Shown: positions 22,284-34,700, counted from the first letter of the stretch. The stretch: 64,000 nt of DNA from Pleodorina starrii (GCA_030267565.1 BRXU01000022.1:330001-394000); one strand, 5' to 3'. Notes: generated by a model from the sequence alone, not told the origin. Numbers and translations are program-made.

Positions 22284-25200
22284 ATGGGATGTGGCGCTTC
22301 ATCGGGTAGAGAGCCAGCCAAAGGCAGACCCGCCGAACAGCTGCTGCTGCCTCCGGACGGAAAGCCGCTCGAAGAATGGGAGGCCGAGGTCAGCTCCGGA
22401 TTCCATCCAACGCCAGTATTCTTGCCAACCCAACTCAATTGCTCTTCACCTTACCTCATCCGCCAATGGCGCAGGAGGTTTCTGCCTGGTTTAGCACACT
22501 GGTTGGCGACCTCCAGCAATACCGTTCGAAACTACTACCGGACGAGGGCTGCATTGTGGCACAATGGACCGAACAAGTAAGAACGCAAGGCTTTCTGCCG
22601 GAGCCCCTCAAAACACATACACAAAATTGCTCCTCCCGTAAATCCCGCAACGCACCGTCCCAATCTGCACAATACCTTTAACTTCGTCGCCTGCTGCTTA
22701 CCCTTATGTCCGCCCTCTGCGGCTGCAAGTCCCCATCATGTCGTCATGTGTACCCCCGCGCCACCCACCGCGCCCCCATTCGGCCCCTATCTGTCCGCAA
22801 CCCTTGCACCTCGTCACTCATCGTCCCAAACCCATTTCGGGCTGACACCCATTCCTTCCGTCCACTGCCTCCAGTTCCTGATAGACAAGGAAGTCAAACC
22901 TGCGGACGCTATGCGGTTGATCACGTACCGAAACAAGGCGTTGTCAAAATCAAGGACTCGCGCCACAGCGGCCGCAATCACTGGCACAGAAGCTGCTGTT
23001 GGTGTTCCCATTGGCGCCGCCTCGGGTGGGCAAGCGGCGGCCTACTGTACGGCAGGCACGCTGGCAGGCACCGACCAGCAGGACGGAGGCCAAGGCGTCA
23101 ACACCATCACAACGACCACCAGTACGACCCATGTGCTTCTGCGGACAACGCAGACAGTTAGCTCGCAACAGAATTCGGTTGGCGGCCAAGCCCCCAAACG
23201 GCAGTCATTGTTGGTAAGGCCGTACGTAGGTTGCTGAATATACCGCCAATGCGCCAACGAAGCCATCCCGAAGTTGTGTCTGGTGCTGCCTTCTATCCGT
23301 CCGGCGGGTGTCGCTTGCACTTTAGTAGGGCAGTGTATGTACACCTTGCGATGTACACATTACGACAATCGTACGCATCGAGGTTGCCCCAAGGAGCCAC
23401 GATGGAAGGAACAACGTACGTACACAGCGCGACGGACGTCAACATACCGAAACATTACCCAGTCACGGCTGCGGTAATAAAGGGCATCTGGGTGTTTACA
23501 AAAGACGGATGCACACCACCCTGATAGATCAGATACCCTATAGGACAACACCTCCGTTACGATGCACTGCTGGCGCCCCTCGCTCCGCCAAACGAACGGG
23601 TACTCGCTCTTGCAATACGGGCACTTTGCAGTCCCTGCTGACAACGGGCGTCAAGGTGGCCCGGGTCGCCATCGAGAAGCTGGGTCCATCGCTGCCTTTC
23701 CCAGGTACAGGTTGTTTCCCAAGGGTTTTAGAGTACACATACCGGTACATGCATTCACGCACGGCAGACCCAACTACTCTGTCGTACTACGTATGTCCCG
23801 ATGCAGCAGCTGCCGGGAGGACAACGCAGCACGCAGCACGCCACACACTGCACACTGCACACTGCACGGCCGCACGCTCGCTCGGGAACGTCGATATGCG
23901 ATCGCGATCTACGTCCCAATCGATCAATCGATCAATCGACCAACGAATCCCGGGCTTCCCGCACGCTACGCTGCCCGTATATATGTGGCTATCTACACTC
24001 CCGTGCTTGCACGCATCAGGTGCCGAGGCCGCCAATCTCGTGGTCGCGCTGTTTGACCTGGTGGACGCCGCCATCGCCAACCATGCCAACCTTACGGAGC
24101 TGCGGCAGCGGGCGGTGGCGCTGCTCGACATCCTGGCGGCCTACCACGAGGAGCTTGCCAATCTGCGGCCGCCGCGGTACAAGGGCGTGGTGGATGACTT
24201 CAAGGAGCTTCTGCAGGTCGGTGAGGCCGTGGGCGCCGAGCGAGGGCGGTTGTGGTGGTGTCCTGTGGTGGTGGTGGTGGTGGTGGGGGGGGGGGGGGTG
24301 GGGGGGGTGGGGGGGGGGGGGGGGGGTGGGGGTGGGGGTGGAGATGGGCGGATGACGGGTATCGAAGGTGGTGCTGGGAAAGTGGTCGTTATGTGTTAGC
24401 CACGCAGTGCCTGGCAAGCTGGAAACCAGAGCCGCGTTGTGAGGTAATGATCCTTCGTCGAACCCCGCCGCAGCCGTTGGTTGCAGGTACGTAATGGTGG
24501 CGGCGGTGGTGGTGGGTGGCGGTGGTACCGGCCGTGGTTGGGGTTGTGTTGAACGTGCGTGCGTGAAAGCAAGGGGGAGGGGTGTCATGCCGTGTGCGGG
24601 TTTAGCGGCGGGGCAGGTGATGGAGTTGGGAGGGAGACCGGCGGGTATTGGTGCATAGCAGGCTTCCGAGCCCGGAAGCGTGGTGCGTGGTAATGGCCGG
24701 GGGTGAGGTCGGGGAAGAGGGAAGGAACCTGCCTGCCTACGGCTAGACGGCTAGACGTGAATGGACCCATTACAGGCTTGGAGACCGGCAGACGTCAGCA
24801 GGCACTCCCCGAACGCCGTCTCCGCTCCTTCGGAGAGTAATGGAGATGGCGATGCAGCTGTCTGACCCTGGAATCGCCCCTCACCCAGCCAGCCTCTTCC
24901 TCACCACTAACAGACAAGTTAGCTGATACCGACACCACCTACCCTCTCCCCCGCCCGGCCGCTATACGGCACATACCCCTCTATCTGCCACACAGTGACA
25001 TACCCCGATGCCGCCCTATTCTTCCCCGCCGCCCCCAGGGCATCATCGCCCACACTCGGGCCTACTGCGAACGCAACTGCATCATGCGCCTGCTCACCAG
25101 CTCCAGCGACCAGGAGCAGTACCTGGGCCTGGTGGCCAGCCTGGGGACCCTGAGCGAACAGGTAACACACAGGGGAAAGGAACGGAAAGGAAAGGAAAGG

Positions 25201-28200
25201 AAAGGAAAGGGGCGAACGCCGCTTTACGGGTGCATAGGGTGCGTGCTATGCATGTATGGTACCTACGGCGCCATACGAGCCGCAGCGCCCAAAGTAAGGC
25301 GGCTGTGAATGATTGAAATACCGGTGCACGCTTAGGTAGGCGAGCATGTTGGACGAGCATGTTGGACGGGCGCGTGAGTCCGCCCGCTCGCCAAGCGCCA
25401 CAACCCACAAAGTAAGGCAGGAAGGGTTAGCCACACATACAGACAAGCGGGGCGCGCGCGTGCTCGCGCCGTCACGCACGCACCCTGCTGCTGCAGGTGA
25501 TGATGCTGGTGGCGGCCGACAGCAACGCCCGGCTGCAGGTGGTGCAGAAGGCGGTGGAGGAGTCCCGCCAGCTGCTGGGCCGGGTGGCCGAGTACCAGGT
25601 CAGAGGCCGCAGTAGCAGACATGCATGCAGGCAAGGTGCCTGTCTGCTGCCTGCTGGACATGCATTACGTTACATACGTGCGATAAGATGTCAGTGCGCT
25701 GCATGTGGTACCGGCACGGTGTTCGTTGGTACGTGACCTGCAAAGAAAGTGCCCTTGCTGCACCAAGCCCGTACGTACTGTTGTACCCGGCCCCGGTTGG
25801 TGGAGCACGCGCGGCCCTGCAGTACGTACGTGTAGCCAGTTAAGGACCGCACACCAAACTAACCAAAATATCGGTGCCCTGCTGCACGCAGGACCCAGCG
25901 GCTGCGGCCCGGGAGCTGGTTTCGGAGCTGGGTGGTCTGGATGCGGTCTTGGCGGATGACGACAAGCTGCGTCGCGTGAAGCTGAAGCTGGACGTGGGTG
26001 CGCAGGTCACCATCAAGGTGGTCGAGTCGCTGCTGACGTCGCACCTGGACCAAGGCCCTCAGCGCCTGATCCGCCACCCCGACCTCCGCGTCTTCTGGAT
26101 GAAGCAGTACGCCAGCATCGTGGAGGTCCCCTGGTACGACTTCTGGGAGCAGTTTCCCGTACAGCTCAAGGACAACCCGGCCCCGCCGTCGCTGGTGGAG
26201 GAGCTGTCGCGCATGCTCTCGGACGAGGCCGCCCGCCTCGCCTTCGAACGCGGCGTGGAACGGGGCAACAAAGACTGCGTCAGCGTGTGGGAGCTCAAGG
26301 TGGCCTTTCGCGAAGACGAAGGACTGGTGCCGCAGGTCGCTCGATTGCTTCCCAGCAATAGCAGCAACAGCGACAGCAGTAGCAGTAACAGCGGCAGCGA
26401 CAGCAGAAGAAAGCCCACGGCGGCGGCCGCCGCTGCCGCCGGAGCCCCGTGTTCGCCTGGAGTCACCGCAGCCGCCGCCGCAGCAGCAGCAGCTCCAGTG
26501 CGCTGTCAGCTGCCGCCTCGGGTGTCGCACTACACTGGACGGGAGGAGGAGGCGGCGGCGGTGGTGGGGCACCTGTTGACCCGCGGGTCGCTGGTGCTGT
26601 TGGCGCCGGGCGGCATGGGCAAGTCCTGTCTGGCCATCGATGCGGGGTGGCGGCTGGTGCAGCTCGGCGCGGCGGCGGGAGGGGCGCTGTGGGTGGATCT
26701 GCGGGAGGCTAGCGGCAAGGCGGAGGTGGAGGCGCGGTTCTGTGCGTCGCTGGGGTTGCAGGCGGTGAGCCAGCCCTATCTAGCCGGGCGGAGCGATAAT
26801 AGATATGGGCTGGCCTGAGCTAGGACTAGGATGAGCACGATGCGCTACTTCTTCGACTGGGGCCCCTACACAACTTGCACTGCTTTGCACAGCGCTATAT
26901 ATGTACAGAACGAAGGGCATCCCTGCATGCATGCATCCCACTGTGCGGCACTGCTTTGCGTCGTGATACCGGTAGATGCCACAACCACAACCACAACCAC
27001 AACCGCAACCGCAACCGCAACCGCATGCTGCCGCATGTTCGCGGTCACCTTGTTGGTGTGCGTGAGGGTCCGTGTTGGGGAGTGCCGGCAGGAGGTCCAT
27101 GCGGGCCCTATATATCTGCATTATTCTTGGCAGCCGGTCCTTTCACCTCCGCGGACACGCGCACATGCCCAAATAAAGCACAAACCTCACCCTCACCCCG
27201 GCAACAGAGCCCCTCACCCTTCGCTGTCCCTTGGGAAATCCGCCCCAGGAAAAAGCGGACAACATGCCGCGAATCTTGGCCGAGTTGCGTGTGCTGGCGG
27301 GCTCCACTACTAGAGGCGGCGGCGCTGATGCTGGTGTTGGTGGTGGCGGCGACGGCGGCGGCGGCGGCGGAGGTGGCGGCGGCTTGGCTGTTGCTCCGCC
27401 CATGCGAGTTCTGGTGGTGGTGGATAATGCGGAGGACTCGTTGCTTCACCCTGACGCAGCGGGGGCCCTCCGAGGCTTGCTGACCCGGGTAAGGACGTGC
27501 AAGAATCTGCTGAGCTGGAATCCCTTACTTATCCGTGGGTCATGGCATAGCCGTAGGCCCGTAACATAATTACTACGGAAACCTTGGCGTTGGGCATGGC
27601 CTAGTCGCAGCTTTAGCCATGGCCGTCTCGCCATATAACAGTCGAGTTGGCGGTAAGCGCGCGCACTGCTGTGAGTGTGTGCGCGCCTACACTGCTCCTG
27701 TCAGGGCCCAGTGACGGCCCGGCACACACCCAGTGCCACCGGGGACAGTACTGCCATGCTGCCAGTACTGCGGCCGGACAACGGCATTTCCCGTGGATGG
27801 AAATTTGCGCCTTCTCCCGGCTGTTGTATGACATCTCCCTGCTGAGGGCTGAGGGCGCTGAGCGGCTACCAGCGGCGTCTGGGAACTGGGAACTGCTGAG
27901 GTGTCCAACCACCACCACGCGCCACCACCACCACCCGCTGCTGTCGGTTGACGGTGTCCACGAATCATTGTCACGCCGCCGTCACGGCCTGCTTCACGAC
28001 ACTCCGCCCTCGTCGCATCACGTCACGCTCCTTCACGTACCTCTGCTTTTTTTGCGACAGCTGCCGTCCAATGCGCGCCGACGGTACCGGTAGTTCATTT
28101 CATCATGATATGATGAGTGCGTGCCGTATCCCGTACGTGCGTACGACATCGGGCTGCGTGCGCAGGTCCTCCGAGAGCTCCCCACCGTACGGCTCTTAGT

Positions 28201-28240
28201 CACCTCCCGGGCGTCCCTGGGCCTTACCAGCAGTGGCACC

Positions 28241-28272
<32 letters not shown>

Positions 28273-31200
28273 CAACAGCACCAGCACCACCACCACTGCC
28301 GGCGTTCAGCACCCTAGGGACGACCCGCAACTGGACGGTCGGCAGGGGGGGCAGCTCATTCTGGAGCACTCCGTCGGCGCCATCAATCGGGACGCCGCGA
28401 CCTCGCTGATCCGGACCGTGGCGGCGGACCTGACGGAGGCGGAGGCGAGGGAGGTGGCGGCGGCGTGCAAGTGCGTGCCGCTGCTGCTGTGCCTGGTAGC
28501 TGAGGCGCTGGTGGCGGGGCGACTGACGCTGGAGGTGGGTGGGACGGACAGGTTGCTTGGTGGCAGCTTTTGGTAGCTCAGTGCCGGAGGCAGGCACGCA
28601 CGCCCCCCGCCGTGACGCACAGCTCCAAAGAAGAGCGTGCGGCAAATCAACACCTGGGCATCCCTATGGTCCCTCTGTCGGTCTCCTGTGTCGCCGCTTC
28701 TCATGCAGCAGCAGCAGCAGCAGCAGCAGCTCAGAGCCCCTCGCTCCTCTGGCTTGGTCTGTCTGTCGCTGCCTTCGGCACGACTGCATGCTCCCATCCC
28801 GAATCCCGAATCCGAATCCAAATCCGAACCCAAATCCAAATCCGAATCCAAATCCAAAGCCGAATCCGAGTCCGAATTCGAATCCGAATCGTCGAATGTG
28901 TAACGCGGTGTCCAAAGTAGCTGACCCGGAACGCTCGGAATCCCGTTGGACTTCCCCGCCCGCTTCCCCGCCCGCTTCCCCGCCCGCACCCAACAGGACC
29001 TCGCAAGACTACAAGCGGTGGGCGCCGGCGCCGCGGAGGGCACCGAAGCCACCAGCAGCACCGTCCGTGTGGTGCTGGGCAGCCTCAAACGGCAGCACCA
29101 GCAGGCAGCCGCCCAGCTCTCCGTCTTCCCCTCCACCTTTGACGAAGAAGGCGCCGCCGCCATGTGGACCACATCCGCCCCACAAGCGCACGCGCTGCTT
29201 GCCGTACTCCACCGCTACAGTGTCGTACAACGCAGCAGCGGTCAACAGTACGTCATGCACATGGTCGTACGGCAGCAGGCGGCGGCGGTGGGGCGCCAAC
29301 TGGACCCGGAGCTGCAGTCCGGTGTGGAGGGCCGCTTTGGGACGTGGATGCTGGGGCTGCTGCGTGAGTGGGCGGCGATGTACCGAACGGCGCAGGAGTG
29401 GCGCCTCGCCATGGCCATAGCGCGTGACCACCAACCCGACATGAGCAAGCTCCTGGAGCTGCTGACCGCCGCGCCCGATCCGGGCCCGGAAGCAGGAGCC
29501 GCGCCCGCTGCAGCCGCATCCGCCGAACAGCAGCAGCAGCAGGCCCCGCAGCGCGCCAACAGTGCAGCGGCGCCAGCACCCGTCGTCACCGCCGCCATCC
29601 CCACCGCCACCAGTGCCAGCTTTTGGGACCCCGCAACCGTCGCTGCCGCGTTCACGGACGACTTGCGTCAGCTGTTGGAGGGGCTGGGGCTGTTACCCAG
29701 GCTGGAAGCCCCCTGCCTGGCGCTGCTGGGGCGCCTCGGCGCTTCCGTCGACGGCGATGCCCAGCAGGGAGCACTTCGTCCCGCGGGTGACGCCGCCGCC
29801 GCCACCGCCGCCACCGCCGTCGCCAGCGCCGCCCAGCCGCAGCCGAATGCCGCCCAGCCACGGTGCTCACTCCCTGACCCCAACCAGCCAGGTGCCCAGT
29901 CCGCGTCCCGTCTGCAGACCCACACGCAGCAGCCCCTGGCTGTCGCGTCCGTGCTCTTCATGCTGGCGTGGGTCCGTGTGCGGGGAGGGCGACAGTACAA
30001 GGAAGCGGAGGAGCACGCGCGGCGGAGCTGGGCGCTGCGGCTGGCCGCGTTGGGGCCGGAACACCCTGACACAGTGACGTCGCAATACATCCTGGCGGCG
30101 GCGCTGGGCTATCTGCGGCGGTACGGTGAAGCAGAGGAGCTCAACAGACAAGTGCTGGAGCGGCAGCTGCAGCTGCTGGGGGAGATGCACCCCGACACGG
30201 CCTACTCGATTAATGGCCTGGCGGTGTGTGTGGACAAGCAGGTGAGCGGGTGAGCGGTGGGTTGGTGGGGCAGCGGGCGCCGGATGGAGAGGGGGTGTCT
30301 GTGCGGGTCGGGGGGTGGCCCCGGTGAGTATGAGAGCCATTCAGCGCAGGTGACGGCTCGCGGGGTTTCGTTCTCGCTGGGGTTTATGTGTATGTGTGTG
30401 TGTGTGTAGCCCGCTGGCTATGGAGCGGTCAACCCGACGGGCGTTGCCGGTGAACGCAAGGGCGCCATAGGTGCAGGGCGCGCTTCTCGACCGGCTCCTC
30501 GAACGGAGGGCTGGTAGATCGGGTTACGGTACTCGGCTCGGGCAGTCAGGAGATTAAGGGCCCCGTTGATGCCGACCACGCTGGGCTGAGGACCTGAGGT
30601 GCTGCATGCCGGCCTGCCGGCCTGCCGGGGCGCAGGGCCGCTTCGCGGAGGCGGAGGCCATGTATCGCCGCGCACTCCGCATCAGGCAGCAGGTCCTGGG
30701 CGACAAGCACCCCGCCACCGCCGGCTCGCTGAACAACCTGGCGGGCAGCATCTACTTCCAGGTAAGGAAAAGCATGTATCTACTTCCCGGCGGGGCGGGG
30801 AGAGCAGTAGAGGAAGATGCATCTGGTTACCAGGAGGTGGAGGAAGGTGCAGTTATATACGCCTTCAGGCGTTCTTTCTTTCCCTTTTCGAGAGGATGGA
30901 CTAGGACTCGGACGGCGGACATGGCGCACACGTCGCGCCACCCAGGCACCACTACGCGCCGTGATACATGCATGCTGGCGCCAGGACATGCGAACAGCCG
31001 CGGCCTTGCTTTTGCCTGTGACGATCGTGCTCGCAGTGAGCCTAACTCTCACGCGTGAAGATGGGCGGCGCTGTTCGAAGACCCTGATCCTGAGGCGACC
31101 GCGATATCGTAGAATCGTACTGTGGTGTGCTGTGCCCCCCAGGGGCGGCGAGCCGAGGCGGAGGAGCTGTATCGACAAGCGTTGGAGCTACGTCGGCAGG

Positions 31201-31723
31201 TGTTGGGGGAGGAACACCCCGACACGGTTGCCACCCTCGCCAACCTCACCAACTGCCTCCATGACCAGGTCAGTGCGTGCTGGGCAGCACATCCTTGAAC
31301 TCCCAAACCCTCCCCTCGCTCTCATTCGGCGCCTCCTTGCGCTTAAGGAATGAGATGTGTTGTCTCCCGCTGCCGGCAACCCTCCGCCAGGCTCGCTTCG
31401 CCGAGGCGGAGCCTCTTCTGCGTCAATGCTTGGAGCTGCGGCGCCGGCTGCTAGGGGAGGACCACCCCGATGCCGTACAGTCCCTGTGCAACCTGGCGGC
31501 TTGCGTGTACGGCCAGATCGACCGCGAGCCCGAAGCGGAGCGGCTGTATCGCCAAGCTGTCCGCATCAGCGTGCGGACGCTGGGCAGGGGCCACGCCACC
31601 ACGCGTAGCCGGCTGGTGAGCCTGAGGAACTGCGTGGAGGCGCAGGGGCGGAGCTTTGACGAGGAGGCTGAGTTGCTGGGCCTGCTGGAAGAGTCTGGAA
31701 GCATAAGAGGAGCGGCAGGTTGA
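22284..31723 (+). CDS. NLR-type STAND receptor: myristoylation motif, MLKL/HeLo-like helical bundle, NB-ARC, TPR
   Basis: Fourteen exons: 22284-22388, 22475-22576, 22875-23213, 23632-23704, 24020-24216, 25039-25161, 25497-25598, 25892-26764, 27249-27488, 28166-28534, 28997-30241, 30636-30761, 31143-31268 and 31391-31723. All phases match, giving 1450 residues. The protein opens MGCGASS, an N-myristoylation/palmitoylation motif. Residues 183-347 form a four-helix bundle resembling MLKL N-terminal/HeLo cell-death domains (KVARVAIEKLGPSLPFPG, LRQRAVALLDILAAY). Residues 348-500 are an unassigned helical domain. NB-ARC follows: TGREEEAA, P-loop APGGMGKS near 590, Walker B LVVVDNAED near 693, LLVTSRASLGL, the GLPL-like CKCVPLLLCLV, winged-helix LSVFPSTFDEEGA near 882 and MHD-like VMHMVV near 927. 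Six kinesin-light-chain-type TPRs end it (AEAEELYRQALELRRQVLGE). A pathogen- or self-sensing switch that triggers cell death is inferred. The first intron is the least certain. Confidence 0.87.
24251..24346. repeat. (GGT)n passing into long G runs, intron of the NLR gene
   Basis: A GGT microsatellite followed by uninterrupted runs of up to about 18 G with scattered T, on the coding strand. The G tracts could form quadruplexes in DNA or pre-mRNA. The tract begins about 35 bases after the 5' splice site of the exon ending at 24216. Confidence 0.85.
25172..25211. repeat. (GGAAA)n microsatellite, intron of the NLR gene
   Basis: Seven or so GGAAA units, some imperfect, just inside the intron that starts at 25162. 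Purine-only on the coding strand. Confidence 0.8.
26981..27025. repeat. (CAACCA)n/(CAACCG)n hexamer array, intron of the NLR gene
   Basis: About seven hexamers, the first half CAACCA and the second half CAACCG, within the intron between the P-loop exon and the Walker B exon. Confidence 0.8.
28797..28892. repeat. (AATCCG)n/(AATCCA)n hexamer array, intron of the NLR gene
   Basis: About fifteen imperfect copies of AATCCG and AATCCA with AGTCCG and AACCCA variants, in the intron just before the long winged-helix/TPR exon. It reads as degenerate Ser/Lys/Glu or Pro/Asn repeats in the frames, but it is intronic. Confidence 0.85.
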
Positions 31724-34700
31724 GGGGGCGCGGCCTGTTACGGGCGGCTTGTTGCGGTTCAAAGTGGAAGTGGGCGACACGTCGTGAGCGGCGACCAGGC
31801 CGCCCACCACACCACGCCACGCTGCTCGTGTGGTTGTAGGGACGGATGGATGGACGGAGACGCTTTCCTGACTCATGGCCGACGCGTGGGTGCGCTGCTA
31901 TTGACGTTGATGGTGATAGACTAACGAGCTTGCTCGATAATATTTATTTGGGCATATTGGGGCGAGGCACCTAGCGCGAAGCGCCTTCGGGCCCCTCCCC
32001 CCCTCCGGGCCCGGGGCCGAGGCCCCCCGAGGTCATCCCGGTCATTCATTTATGTATTATTCACTTTTTAATATTGCCAGCGGTGACCAAGCTGGATCTC
32101 AAGCGCAACGCGAACTGACTGACTGAATGAGTTCCGGACGGCTGCTTTGCCTTTGCGCGCGCCTTTGGAGGCGACCCGCTGACCAATACCCTCCTCAACC
32201 CATTTAAACCCACAAAAGCAACTCGCGTTCTGGCCACTGCACGCGCTGTCCCACTTGGTGGTTTCAGAACCTCCCATGCGCCTGCCGGTACCATATATAC
32301 TGGTTGGGCCCAAGCGCCCAACCTCAGTGGTTTACAGAGAGGAGGGGAGTTCAACGGGCGGCGCAACGCCGCAGCGGACGCCGCGGGTGGGTTGGGACGA
32401 CCCAGCGGCCTGAGATGCTGACGCCGCTGACCAACGACCACACTAGACACTACTGCACGGACAGCGCGGCTCAGCTGCTGCCCGCACAAGACGCAGCAAT
32501 GAGCCCCGGAGGCCCAGCGCCCGCCCCCTGCCCGTGCTGAGGGTACTTCCCTAGGCGCCGGGCGCCCAGGGCCGCCGCGGCACATGGCTTTTGGCAATCC
32601 GTCATCCCACCATCATCATTTTAGACCAGAAAGTTGCGAAACACCCACAGGTAGCTTTGCTTGTACCCTCAGTGCGAAACACACCGCGCAGTTTAACACA
32701 CACAACAAACGTACACAAACACAACAAATACCGTGTGCATGCGCGCACATGAGGCAAATGACCACGCAGCAATGCACGTGTGATACGGAAATTGACAACA
32801 GACTGAACCACAGGGAGCCACGTGCACGCGCATACGTGCGCCCAGTCCGGCACGAGGTGCCGACGAAAGTCCAAAGAGGGCAAGCACCGGATCGGATTAG
32901 GACGAGGAGAGGTTAGCAGACGCACACAGTCACGGTCCTCGTTAGGCAACACACAAACACACATATACACGCACACACGCATCATACACAGCCCAACTCA
33001 ATAGCCGCGCGCGCCGCCGCCCTTGTGCCTTAATTCAAGGCCCGGTGCGGGTTGCCAGTCTGACCCACCGCATCCAGCACTGCCGTCCCAAAACAAAGAC
33101 AGAGCCCCATCACGTGCGAGCTTGGGGGTGAGCGGACCCTGCCACGCCACACGGCATGTGGGGCCACACACGTCAAAAGTCAGGGTGCGGCGCCTCCACC
33201 ATCGCCGCACATAGCACACCGGCTGCTACCGGTAGTACAGGTGGCGCATGCGCGTGCGCGTGCGCCTGCTGATTCCTGAGACCCCACGCCCAGAGGCAGG
33301 GAGGAGGCGAGCAAGAGGTTCGAGCTAGGGAAGGCAGAACGAGATGCAAGGAGGAAGTGGGAAAGGGGGACCAGCGTCGAGCCAGCGAAAGTGCGAATAC
33401 CGTCAAGACGCCGCCGCCACCGCCTCCATCCTCAGGAAAGCACTGAGGGGCATCCACGGTACCGCCACGAACGCCGTCGCCGCCGCCGCCTCCAGCGGCT
33501 CACGTCGCCAACAACGCACAAACGGGGCAGAGTGCTGTTGTGTGCTGTGTGCTGGACGGGGAAGAAAACCCACCAATGGCCAATGCGCCGCAGATTATGG
33601 GAAGCCCTTGGAACGAACCAACCCGAACCGACCCGAACTGAACCCAAACCGAACCCAAACAACCGAGATGACGGAGACGACGACGACCAACGTTTCCGCA
33701 GCCACAGAGAGAAACATCAACCCACAACATCATTGCACACAAAACTCCTTTGAAGCTACTGCAAACGCAACAACCCCAAAAGCAAACGGAGGGACCGAAA
33801 GGGGCGCGGCAACGCACGAGCAGCGGCGGCGCCACCGGCTTTGCCGAGCAGCTCCGGGTGTCAGTCGATTCGCGCCCCTTTCGGCCCGTTTCGGCCCCCG
33901 GCGCAGCGACAAAGCGACAAGCAGAGCCGGGGCCGCCCCGACACGGACAACACTGACAACACAGACAGCACATCCTGCAGGGTTCGTTCCACGTTTCGCC
34001 ACGGCAGCGCCAGCGCCCCGCCGCCATCCCCGCCACTCCACGCCCCCCTCGACTGCCATCAAGGCGGCCACTGCACGCCACTCTACAAGGGCTGCCGGCA
34101 GCCACCAGGCGAGCGTTGGCGGCGAGCGTTGGCGGCGAGCGTTGGCGCGCCCAACCCCCCAAACCCCATCCCCATCCTGACAGTCGCAAACGCAAAACGC
34201 TCCGCCGGAAATGGGCAATGGGGGGCAGCGCTCCCAACAGCACCGCGAGAAAGTGAACCAAGGCAAGGTGGGCCCCCGTGCAGCAGCCGAAAAACCCCCG
34301 CAGCAGCGCGCAACGCCGCGCCTCTCCTCTCCTCAGGCCGCAGCGCACTCGAGGGGAGACATGGCGGCCCCTGCCCTCTCGCTCCGGACGCTGCCTCGCT
34401 CCACGCATCCTCGCGCCAGCACAGCCCGCCAGACCACACACATACACACACACGCATAAGCACACACACACCGCGACCGCCCAGCCAGCCCACTCCACTT
34501 CATTCGGTGCATGCCCCCTCCCCCTATTCCAAGACCGCAAACACTCCGTTCATCATTGATGCGTCAGTCAACGGTGTGGAAGTCTCCTTTGGAGGCGGCG
34601 CCCGCCGGCTCACGATCCGTCCCGCCACGACTGCCCTCCCTCCGCGCAGCTCCCTCCTCCGGCCTTCACTGCCAGCGGCACAGCCGCCAGCAGCGCCACG

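Noticed and set aside
22284..22580. Separate small gene encoding a 98-residue myristoylated protein
   Set aside because: Splicing at 22388/22475 joins this exon in phase to thirteen further exons leading into the NLR, so a common gene is simpler; intron retention is kept as a possibility.
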